From an uncultured SAR324 cluster bacterium (lineage in GTDB: Bacteria > SAR324 > NAC60-12), in the NCBI GenBank assembly GCA_902513935.1, contig CABXOR010000036.1, positions 1 through 20,005 on the forward strand: a stretch of 20,005 bases of DNA, read 5' to 3'. This document shows, in pieces, positions 1 to 6,752 of the stretch. Position 1 is the first letter of the stretch, and each line of letters begins with the position of its first letter. The translations under genes were made by a program, and so were the position numbers. The notes under the pieces were generated by a model. The model was not told where the DNA came from and ran no database searches. It was given only the letters and a program-made list of their open reading frames with translations.

Positions 1-281
1 TAAATCCGGGCGATACGGTATGGTGGCACCCAGATATGATCCATGCTGTGGAACACGAACATCAGGGTTCCAATGTAAGCAGTGTACTTTACATCGGCTC
101 TGCACCGTGGTGTGACAGGAACGTGCGTTACCTGGAACGCCAGACACAACCGTTTCTGGAAGGACGAAGTGCTCCTGATTTTGCTCCAGAAGATTATGAG
201 CTTGCCTATACAAATCGTGCCTCACTGGAGGACTTGACAGAATTAGGTAGGCGGCAAATGGGCTTTTACAAGGCAAGTTAG
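1..281 (+). CDS. DUF1479 (YbiU-like) protein, C-terminal part only
   Basis: The reading frame is open from the left edge (first full codon at position 3) to TAG at 279-281, giving about 92 residues, so the true start lies outside the window. The visible part begins with a GDTVWWHPDMIHAVE segment, continues through SSVLYIGSAPWCDRN and ends after an EGRSAPDFAPEDYE stretch. I recognise this pattern as the C-terminus of the DUF1479 family, to which E. coli YbiU belongs. The family is thought to have a cupin or 2-oxoglutarate/Fe(II) oxygenase-like fold, and the His in DMIHAVE would be the distal metal ligand; this is family knowledge and not shown here. The substrate is unknown. It sits 110 bases ahead of xylB on the same strand, so co-transcription is possible. 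An internal ATG at 36 is not the start, because the family match extends upstream of it. Confidence 0.72.
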   Translation, partial: NPGDTVWWHPDMIHAVEHEHQGSNVSSVLYIGSAPWCDRNVRYLERQTQPFLEGRSAPDFAPEDYELAYTNRASLEDLTELGRRQMGFYKAS

Positions 282-316
282 GGCTTGCACTGAAGAAAAA
301 TAGAACTTAGAATCAA

Positions 317-328
317 CTTAAATTTAAG
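317..328. promoter_or_regulatory. 12-bp perfect palindrome upstream of xylB
   Basis: CTTAAATTTAAG is fully self-complementary and lies 63 bases ahead of the xylB start. Its core TTAAATTTAA recurs exactly at 1210-1219, just ahead of the xylD ribosome-binding site, and as the shorter TTAAATTTA at 373-381. It could be an operator for a local regulator. The region is AT-rich, however, and similar words occur in other intergenic stretches here, so chance is a real alternative. Confidence 0.25.
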
Positions 329-391
329 ATCAGCAGAAGTCTCCATTTTAGTAATTCAGACTTTCCTCAAAATTAAATTTATAAAAAATAC

Positions 392-1165
392 ATGGGTACA
401 TTCAATTATCCACATTATCCAGATTTGAAAGAGCGAACGGTTCTGATCACTGGAGGAGGATCAGGAATTGGTGCAGCTTTCGTAGAGGCCTTTGTAGGAC
501 AGGGAAGTCAAGTGGCTTTTCTTGACATTCAGGAAGAAGTCTCTTTAGAACTTGTCCGGAAACTGTCGACCGTAAATCAAGAGCCGCTTTTTGTGAATTG
601 CGACGTCACAGACATCACTGCCTTGAAAAAAGCAGTGGTAGAAGTAGAAAATAAACTGGGAGCAGTCCGGATACTAATCAACAACGCAGCAAACGATGAG
701 CGGCATGAACCGGAAGATGTCACACCAGAATACTGGGAAAAACAGTTGCGAGTGAATTTAAGTCACCATTTCTTTACAGCACAGGCCGTTAAGCCTGAAA
801 TGGCCAAGGCCGGAGGAGGGGCTATTATCAACATGGGTTCTATCAGCTGGCACATGGCGATGGAATTTATGCCGGCTTATACCTCCTCCAAAGCTGCCAT
901 CGAAGGCCTTACACAAAGTCTCGCCCGTGCCTATGGTAAGGAACATATCCGCGTGAACTGTATCATTCCCGGACAGGTATGGACCACCAGACAGATCCGG
1001 GATCATTTGACTCCGGAATACGAGCAATTCATGAACGAGAAACAGTGTATGCCGGGCAAGATTCTTCCGGAAGACATCGCCCAACTGGCCTTGTTTCTTG
1101 CTTCTGACGCAGGCCGTATGTGCACACGCCGGAATTATTTCATGGATGCTGGAATAGGCGCATGA
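392..1165 (+). CDS. xylB: D-xylose 1-dehydrogenase (NAD-dependent), SDR family
   Basis: Predicted to oxidise D-xylose to D-xylono-lactone in the cytoplasm with NAD+, the first step of oxidative xylose catabolism. At 257 residues it has the classical short-chain dehydrogenase length. Visible motifs are TGGGSGIG at 20-27 (dinucleotide binding), D71-V72, NNAA at 97-100, Asn122, and the catalytic set Ser150, Tyr163 and Lys167 (YTSSK). The NDERH segment after NNAA, the GSISWH stretch, and the LFLASD/CT/DAG ending closely match what I recall of Caulobacter crescentus XylB. That match, plus xylD directly downstream, is the basis for the specific call. A related sugar dehydrogenase (L-arabinose, L-fucose or D-galactose) cannot be excluded. 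ATG at 392 is the first start in frame, but no convincing Shine-Dalgarno precedes it. The gap to xylD is 70 bases. Confidence 0.8.
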   Translation: MGTFNYPHYPDLKERTVLITGGGSGIGAAFVEAFVGQGSQVAFLDIQEEVSLELVRKLSTVNQEPLFVNCDVTDITALKKAVVEVENKLGAVRILINNAANDERHEPEDVTPEYWEKQLRVNLSHHFFTAQAVKPEMAKAGGGAIINMGSISWHMAMEFMPAYTSSKAAIEGLTQSLARAYGKEHIRVNCIIPGQVWTTRQIRDHLTPEYEQFMNEKQCMPGKILPEDIAQLALFLASDAGRMCTRRNYFMDAGIGA

Positions 1166-1221
1166 CTTTAGATCATATAATAGTAGCAACAGGATATTAT
1201 TTCAATTAGTTAAATTTAATC

Positions 1222-1238
1222 AAGAGGATAAAAACGTG
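1222..1238 (+). promoter_or_regulatory. Ribosome-binding site deciding the GTG start of xylD
   Basis: An AGAGG core at 1222-1226 lies 9 bases ahead of the GTG codon at 1236-1238. This supports GTG as the true start, and the following residues (SREWFD) match the usual beginning of pentonate dehydratases. Confidence 0.5.
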
Positions 1239-3014
1239 AGCGAGAATACAACACCCAAACTTAGAAGTCGAGAGTGGTTTGACATTAATGGTGATCCGAG
1301 CGAAACAGCTGGATATGTTGAACGCTATACAAATTATGGAATCAGTGCGGCAGAACTCCGCTCAGGCAAACCAATTATCGGTATTGCACAAACCGGTAGT
1401 GACCTAGTACCGTGCAACAGGATCCACATGAACCTCGTTCACCGTGTTCGTGACGGTATAAGAGAAAACGGTGGCATTCCCATGGAGTTCCCTGTACATC
1501 CTATCCAGGAAACCGGCAAACGTCCAACAGCTGCATTAGACCGCAACCTCCAATACTTAGGGTTAGTTGAGGTCCTTTTCGGATATCCTATCGACGGTGT
1601 AGTGCTTACCATAGGGTGTGATAAAACAACACCGGCACTGCTGATGGCAGCAGCAACAGTTGATATCCCCGCGATCTGCCTTTCATCCGGACCAATGATG
1701 AACGGATACTGGAAGGGTGAAAGAGCTGGATCAGGTACCATTAAATGGAAAGCAAGAAAACTGCTAGCAGCAGGTGACATTGACGAGGAAGAATTCATTC
1801 AGCTTGTTGTTGATGCCACTACTTCTCCGGGCCACTGTAATACCATGGGTACAGCAACCACGATGAATTCCCTTGCAGAAGGACTCGGTATGTCTCTGCC
1901 CGGCTGCGCAGCTATTCCAGCTCCTCTCAGTGAAAGGGGAGAAATTTCATACCGGACAGGACTACGCATAGTAGATATGGTAAAAGAAGACCTTACACCG
2001 TCTAAAATACTAACACGAGAAGCTTTTGAAAATTCAATTGTTTTGAATTCAGCTATCGGCGGTTCCACTAATGCTCCGATCCATATCAATGCTATTGCTC
2101 GGCACGTCGGTGTAGAACTGAAGATAGAGGACTGGGAGAAGATTGGGCTTGAAATACCGATGCTGGTAAACCTGCAACCGGCAGGCAAATACCTTGGAGA
2201 GGATTTCCACCGTGCAGGTGGGGTTCCCGCAGTAATGAACGCCCTGCTCAAGGCCGGAAAGCTAAACAACCACTCACTCACTGTCAATGGGAGAACTGTT
2301 GCAGACAATTATGCAGATACCACTACAAAGGATACTGAAGTGATTCGTACCTTTCTTAAACCGATGCTTGAAAACGCGGGATTCATTGTTCTCAAGGGAA
2401 ATATTTCCGACGCTGCAGTGATGAAAACTTCTGTAATCAGTAATAGTTTTCGCTCTCAATACCTTGACAAACCAGGCAGCTTGAACATCTTTGAGACACG
2501 TGCCATTGTTTTTGAAGGCCCGGAAGACTATCACTCCCGGATAAACGATCCACAACTGAACATTGACGTTGACTGTATACTTGTGATCCGCGGATGTGGT
2601 CCAGTAGGTTATCCTGGATCAGCAGAGGTCGTCAATATGCAACCTCCAGACAGGTTGATCCGGGAAGGAATTCTTGAACTGCCTACTCTTGGTGATGGGC
2701 GACAAAGCGGAACATCCGCCAGTCCTTCTATCCTCAATGCTTCGCCTGAGTCAGCAGTAGGAGGAGGATTGGCCCTACTGAAAACAGGTGACATGCTGCG
2801 AATTGACCTGAATCAAGGTTCATTGGATGTAATGCTTGACGAATCTGAGCTCCAGAAACGTCGCGGTCAACTGAAAACTGATATGATTGAAAACCAGACT
2901 CCCTGGCAAGAAATCTACCGTAATACTGTGGGACAGCTTTCCAGCGGCGGGATCATAGAACTGGCAGCCAAGTACAGAAAAATCAGGAACACTATACCTC
3001 GTCACTCCCATTGA
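1236..3014 (+). CDS. xylD: D-xylonate dehydratase, IlvD/Edd family
   Basis: Dehydrates D-xylonate to 2-keto-3-deoxy-D-xylonate using an iron-sulfur cluster and Mg2+. It has 592 residues, the expected length for pentonate dehydratases and longer than most IlvD proteins of amino-acid synthesis. The three cluster-ligand cysteines are present: Cys60 (GSDLVPCN), Cys128 (GCDKTTPA) and Cys201 (PGHCNTMGT). Lys130, the family's modified metal-binding lysine, follows Cys128. The catalytic serine lies in DGRQSGTS (Ser491). The N-terminal SREWFD, the internal RPTAALDRN and the His-rich end PRHSH match Caulobacter XylD as I remember it. L-arabinonate dehydratases are close relatives, so substrate specificity is inferred mainly from the neighbouring xylB- and xylC-like genes. 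No terminator-like hairpin is evident in the 52 bases that separate it from convergent xylC. Confidence 0.88.
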   Translation: MSENTTPKLRSREWFDINGDPSETAGYVERYTNYGISAAELRSGKPIIGIAQTGSDLVPCNRIHMNLVHRVRDGIRENGGIPMEFPVHPIQETGKRPTAALDRNLQYLGLVEVLFGYPIDGVVLTIGCDKTTPALLMAAATVDIPAICLSSGPMMNGYWKGERAGSGTIKWKARKLLAAGDIDEEEFIQLVVDATTSPGHCNTMGTATTMNSLAEGLGMSLPGCAAIPAPLSERGEISYRTGLRIVDMVKEDLTPSKILTREAFENSIVLNSAIGGSTNAPIHINAIARHVGVELKIEDWEKIGLEIPMLVNLQPAGKYLGEDFHRAGGVPAVMNALLKAGKLNNHSLTVNGRTVADNYADTTTKDTEVIRTFLKPMLENAGFIVLKGNISDAAVMKTSVISNSFRSQYLDKPGSLNIFETRAIVFEGPEDYHSRINDPQLNIDVDCILVIRGCGPVGYPGSAEVVNMQPPDRLIREGILELPTLGDGRQSGTSASPSILNASPESAVGGGLALLKTGDMLRIDLNQGSLDVMLDESELQKRRGQLKTDMIENQTPWQEIYRNTVGQLSSGGIIELAAKYRKIRNTIPRHSH

Positions 3015-3066
3015 AGTCGTATTAAAAACTAGCTTCCACAAAAATGCGAAACGTGACTATCTTCGA

Positions 3067-3951
3067 CTATCCGGCAAAAGCGTGAGAGGCACACCCGGTA
3101 GTCTTTGTCGGCACCCTGAAAACAGCGCCGGCCAGAGGATACTTAACAAGGTCCAGGTTGCGGGCTGCAGTTGTTATATAGAGGACGCTTAAATCCGGAC
3201 CTCCAAAAGTACAGCTGGTAACTTGCGGAACCGGAAGTTCAACGGAACCAAGACGCTCTCCTTGTTGACTGAAACAGGTGATACGCGAGCCTCCCCAGTG
3301 TGCAAGCCAGACCCGGTTTTCATTGTCAACTGTTAGGCCATCCGGAAATCCTTCTTTATTAGAATCCAGTCTTGCAAATTCCCTGCGATTGGATATTGTG
3401 CCGTCCGGATGCTTGTCAAAAGCCCAAACTGTTCCTCCGAAAGTGTCAACATGGTAAAGGGTGCTGTCATCCGGACTGATTGCAGGACCATTGGGGCAAA
3501 TATATGGTCCGTCCCACCTGGAGTGACTGAGGTCAGGATCAATCCGATAAAGGTAGCCCGTCGCACTTGTTTCAGGATCATGTGAACGACCCGCCCAAAT
3601 TCTGCCCTCCCGGTCGCATTTACCGTCGTTGAAACGATTTTCTTCTTGTTCCGGATCAGGGTTCATTGCAAATGTCATCTTTCCGGAACTCTTATCCATG
3701 AAATAAACCCCGGACTCACAACCGGCAACAAATTCTTTATGGTTGCGACGAGGTAATACCCAGCCAGTTTTTTCCTCAAGTTCCAAACTGCGCCGAGCGT
3801 TTGATGTTTCCTCGTAACAGTGTAGTTTTTGGCCATCAATATCCACAAAGTAAAGAGACTGATCGGCTTTGATCCACAACGGACCTTCACCACAAATCGC
3901 TTGTACTTCCCAGATACATTCCAATTCCCCCACCAGGCCAAAGTCATTCAT
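3067..3951 (-). CDS. xylC: Sugar-acid lactonase, probable D-xylonolactonase (SMP-30/gluconolactonase family)
   Basis: Predicted to hydrolyse D-xylono-lactone to D-xylonate, linking the XylB and XylD steps. At 294 residues it fits a six-bladed SMP-30 beta-propeller. The metal-site residues of the family are in place: Glu22 (GEGPLW), Asn108 (NRFNDGKCD), Asn154 (CPNGPAISPD) and Asp204 (FPDGLTVD). The blade motif CTFGGPDLSVLYITTA near the C-terminus is also typical. There is no signal peptide, so it should be cytoplasmic. It runs convergent to xylB-xylD and has its own leader of at least 115 bases carrying a 9-bp inverted repeat, so it is probably expressed separately from them. The DMT and MFS transporter genes lie upstream on the same strand. 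The lactonase family is clear; the xylose assignment rests on context and resemblance to Caulobacter XylC. ATG at 3951 is the only plausible start, with a weak Shine-Dalgarno. Confidence 0.82.
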   Translation of the reverse strand: MNDFGLVGELECIWEVQAICGEGPLWIKADQSLYFVDIDGQKLHCYEETSNARRSLELEEKTGWVLPRRNHKEFVAGCESGVYFMDKSSGKMTFAMNPDPEQEENRFNDGKCDREGRIWAGRSHDPETSATGYLYRIDPDLSHSRWDGPYICPNGPAISPDDSTLYHVDTFGGTVWAFDKHPDGTISNRREFARLDSNKEGFPDGLTVDNENRVWLAHWGGSRITCFSQQGERLGSVELPVPQVTSCTFGGPDLSVLYITTAARNLDLVKYPLAGAVFRVPTKTTGCASHAFAG

Positions 3952-3996
3952 AATTTGCTTTACAAATATTCTAGAAAGTCACTGCCAGCAGACAAG

Positions 3997-4036
3997 CCGA
4001 TAATAACAGAAGATTCACACACACACATATTATCGG
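3997..4036. promoter_or_regulatory. 9-bp perfect inverted repeat upstream of xylC
   Basis: Half-site CCGATAATA at 3997-4005 is matched by TATTATCGG at 4028-4036. The 22-base spacer contains a CA dinucleotide run. The half-site centres are 31 bases apart, about three helical turns, and the element lies 46-85 bases ahead of the xylC start. The geometry suits an operator for a dimeric or looping regulator. It also lies 30-70 bases beyond the stop of the DMT gene on the same strand, but no T-run follows the hairpin, so an intrinsic terminator is less likely. Confidence 0.4.
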
Positions 4037-4066
4037 AACATTGTCGCATCAACACCATTTGCACAG

Positions 4067-4948
4067 TTAATCAGAATTTGCTATCTGCCTTCGACTCATT
4101 TGCACCAACAGGATCCCTGCCATGACGATGGTTACACCAATGCCGTCCCTTACGGACAACGGTTCCGACAGAATAAGTGCGGCAACCAGTACCCCAAAAA
4201 ATGGATTTAGGAAATGAAAGGTTGCAGCTCTAACGGGTCCTACTCTTCTCACCAGATAAAACCAAATAAGTGTTCCCAGCAGTCCTGGGACAAGAGTTGT
4301 ATATAAAAAAGCAAGTATAAAACTTGTACTCCATTCAATGTTCCAATTCTCAAAAAACAGTGAGAAAGGAAACAGTATGATACAGCCAACAATCATCTGA
4401 AGCCCGACAATCATGAGAACATTTTTATTGCGACTCATCATCCGGCCGACATACAAAGTTGCAGCAGCCAGTCCCGCAAGACCTATTAGGCAAAGTGTCA
4501 TGCCCAAAGAAGCGCTGCTACCGCTCAACTTGTCCAGCATGATGACCAGCACACCACAAAAACCGGCTACTAGTCCCAGTATTCCAGTAAACCTGGTTTT
4601 TTCTCCAAGAAATAACCAGCTGACGACAGCAACTATTAATGGAAGCAGACTGGCAATGATGGCTGCCAAACCGGCTTCAATCCACTGCATCGCAATGAAA
4701 TTAAGGGCGAGGTAGAGGGCATTCTGGCAGATACCGATTATCACCACCACTGACCACTCTCCCCTGTTCAACTGAATTTTCTGCCCGAGCGTATAGGCCA
4801 GGGCAATTCCCAGTAGTCCGGAAATAAAAAAACGCAGTGAAAGCACCATTAGCGGTGAGGCTGCAGTCACAAGGATCCTGGCAGAAGTGAATGCACTCGA
4901 CCAAATAATAGAGAAACTAACTCCCATCATTATGGAACGTAAATCCAT
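4067..4948 (-). CDS. DMT-superfamily permease with two EamA domains
   Basis: An inner-membrane protein of 293 residues with about ten hydrophobic segments arranged as two EamA repeats (roughly 7-137 and 149-284), the standard drug/metabolite transporter layout. The first repeat carries the usual small-residue-rich opening (FSIIWSSAFTSARI) and the LNFIAMQWIEAGLAAIIASLLP block. The second ends in ALILSEPLSVRDGIGVTIV, typical of EamA proteins. Such proteins usually export amino acids or other small metabolites; the substrate cannot be read from sequence. The ATG start at 4948 is supported by an AAAGGAT Shine-Dalgarno about 6 bases upstream. It lies 85 bases downstream of the MFS gene on the same strand and 115 bases before xylC, so all three might be co-expressed, but a role in sugar or sugar-acid traffic is only inference. 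Confidence 0.85.
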   Translation of the reverse strand: MDLRSIMMGVSFSIIWSSAFTSARILVTAASPLMVLSLRFFISGLLGIALAYTLGQKIQLNRGEWSVVVIIGICQNALYLALNFIAMQWIEAGLAAIIASLLPLIVAVVSWLFLGEKTRFTGILGLVAGFCGVLVIMLDKLSGSSASLGMTLCLIGLAGLAAATLYVGRMMSRNKNVLMIVGLQMIVGCIILFPFSLFFENWNIEWSTSFILAFLYTTLVPGLLGTLIWFYLVRRVGPVRAATFHFLNPFFGVLVAALILSEPLSVRDGIGVTIVMAGILLVQMSRRQIANSD

Positions 4949-5033
4949 CGCTAAATCCTTTGAATTATTTTTGAATCAGTGTTGGATGAAACAATCATTG
5001 ATCACAAGGAATTTACAGTACGAAATGTTACTC

Positions 5034-6320
5034 CTAATCCTTATTCAAAGGTACCTCAAGACGTGTTACAGGCCGCTCCTTAATTGGCCAGTGTACAAGT
5101 GCTGCAAGTATACCCAAAGCGACTCCTAACCACCAGACCATATCATAGCTACCTCTGTGGTCATAAAGCCATCCACCCAGCCATACCCCGCTGAAACTTC
5201 CTAATTGATGTCCCAGGAAAACAATTCCATACAGTAAGGCCATATACCTTGTACCAAACATAATTGCAACTAGGCCGGAAGTAGGAGGAATTGTAGCCAA
5301 CCATAAGAATCCCATAACTCCACTGAAAATAACTACAGTAGTCAAGGAAAAGGGAATAAGCATAAACAAACTGATCGCGACAGAACGTCCCAAATAGATA
5401 AAACATAGCAAATATCTTTTGGACAGCCTGTTTGAAATAGAGCCGGAAATATAGGCTCCAAAAATATTACATAAACCTATAATTGAAACACTCCATGCTC
5501 CAACTTTAGGAACAAATCCGACGTCTGAAAGAAAAGCGGGCATGTGCGCAGTTATAAAAGCCACATGAAATCCACACACAAAAAAACCACTCACCAACAA
5601 CAAGTATGAACGATGTTTCAGTGCTTCCTTAAGAGCAGCTAACATATTTTGCTCAAAATGATTTTTTTCATTGACTGCTTTGCCTGAGTAAGGAGCAAGT
5701 GGAATGGCCAGTAAAGCCATACCAAGGGCTGAAACCGCCAAAATATTTAAAGCAGAAATCCAGCCATAAGTATCCATCAACTGTTGTACGATTGGAACAA
5801 CTGCAAATTGTCCCATAGAACCTGCTGCAGTACCAACCCCTAGAGCCCATTGTCTCTGATTCTCTGGTACAGCCCTTACCATTGCAGGCAATATTATTCC
5901 AAAAGATGTTCCCGCAACTCCTGCACCAACAAAAAGCCCGACAGACGTATGCAGCAACCATACACTATCTACACCTGCCATCAGCCATATTCCTGCAGCA
6001 TAAAAAATCGTGCCTCCAATCACAACCTTTACATTACCAAAACGGTCTGCAAGACCGCCAGAAACAGCAGCAAAAACTCCCCAGCTTAAATTCTGAATGG
6101 CCAGGGCAAAAGATATGACCTCACGTCCCCAGCCATTTGCTTCTGTGACTGGCTTCACAAATAAACCAAATCCGGAACGAAAGCCAAAGGACAGCAGCAA
6201 TAGCATGCAGGCAGTCAGCATCAAAAACTTGCTGGAAGCAGAGAACTCAAATGTATTTTCTTTATTTATATTATGATTCAATGGATGTGACAGTTGTATT
6301 GAGATAGTTAAAAGTAGCAC
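5034..6320 (-). CDS. Major facilitator superfamily transporter (OFA/MCT-like)
   Basis: A predicted inner-membrane carrier of up to 428 residues with about twelve hydrophobic segments. The segment RSGFGLFVKPVTEANGWGRE in the first loop is typical of monocarboxylate- or oxalate/formate-type MFS proteins. The loop 2-3 signature GGLADRFG is at 88-95, and a large central cytoplasmic loop lies near residues 214-238. Substrates in this group are often organic or sugar acids; nothing here fixes which. The longest frame starts at GTG (6320) without a Shine-Dalgarno. The roughly 30 polar residues before the first membrane segment may be partly untranslated, so the start is uncertain. It is divergent from the barrel-gene pair and lies 85 bases ahead of the DMT gene on the same strand. 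Confidence 0.85.
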   Translation of the reverse strand: MLLLTISIQLSHPLNHNINKENTFEFSASSKFLMLTACMLLLLSFGFRSGFGLFVKPVTEANGWGREVISFALAIQNLSWGVFAAVSGGLADRFGNVKVVIGGTIFYAAGIWLMAGVDSVWLLHTSVGLFVGAGVAGTSFGIILPAMVRAVPENQRQWALGVGTAAGSMGQFAVVPIVQQLMDTYGWISALNILAVSALGMALLAIPLAPYSGKAVNEKNHFEQNMLAALKEALKHRSYLLLVSGFFVCGFHVAFITAHMPAFLSDVGFVPKVGAWSVSIIGLCNIFGAYISGSISNRLSKRYLLCFIYLGRSVAISLFMLIPFSLTTVVIFSGVMGFLWLATIPPTSGLVAIMFGTRYMALLYGIVFLGHQLGSFSGVWLGGWLYDHRGSYDMVWWLGVALGILAALVHWPIKERPVTRLEVPLNKD

Positions 6321-6752
6321 TATAAATACAAATCAACTACTTTATATTAGATGATCTATGGCTTCAGCAAGAGATTTAAATAAGCTTCTAAAAGTATGCT
6401 CATTTATTCAACAACGCATCCAATTGCACCCAGCTCAGTTGTCGCTCTGGGTAAAATACAGTAGTGAACCATCATTCTTTTGAAAATAATCAGAATATGT
6501 GGTTTACTAACGCCACTGGTGGAGCTGCTTACTTGACTTTCAGCTATTGTCGGGAAACGATTGCCTTTCTTTTAATGTCTTAAGCGGTAACCGTAATAGC
6601 CTTCCATAATAGGACGATATTTTTATGCGGCTCATTCAAGAATGGTAAATACGATTATTGTCGGGATTTGGTTCCCAGAGGCATTAGTCTTTTTAAAATA
6701 ATTGATAATCCATGATAAATATAATTGTACTTTTAAACAAAACAATTTTGTA
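6321..6752. other. 432-base stretch without a recognised gene
   Basis: This lies between the divergent MFS gene and the first barrel gene and should hold both promoters, but I could not pick either with confidence. It contains an 11-bp direct repeat, TATTGTCGGGA, at 6545-6555 and 6656-6666. It also holds a 41-codon open frame on + (6358-6483) and an overlapping open frame on - (about 6413-6580); neither has a ribosome-binding site or a recognised product. It could be a decayed mobile-element or gene remnant, but nothing seen proves that. Confidence 0.4.

Noticed and set aside
1176..1181. TATAAT hexamer between xylB and xylD
   Set aside because: No matching -35 element is present at 16-18 bases upstream, and the spacer is AT-rich, so an internal promoter is not supported.
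758..1189. 143-codon open frame opposite xylB
   Set aside because: It lies antisense within a well-supported SDR gene and its translation shows no family features; treated as a shadow frame.
3015..3066. Possible bidirectional terminator between convergent xylD and xylC
   Set aside because: Only a 5-bp AGTCG/CGACT pairing with a loop of more than 40 bases is visible, without a T-run.
6358..6483. 41-codon open frame on the + strand starting with ATG
   Set aside because: It has no Shine-Dalgarno, no recognised motif, and an overlapping open frame on the other strand, so coding status cannot be supported.
6413..6580. About 55-codon open frame on the - strand
   Set aside because: It has no start codon near its beginning apart from internal Met codons and no ribosome-binding site. 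I considered a transposase remnant but could not match one.
6702..6752. N-terminal extension of barrel gene 1 from a TTG start
   Set aside because: The 17 extra polar residues would precede a signal peptide that begins cleanly at ATG 6753, and no Shine-Dalgarno supports TTG.
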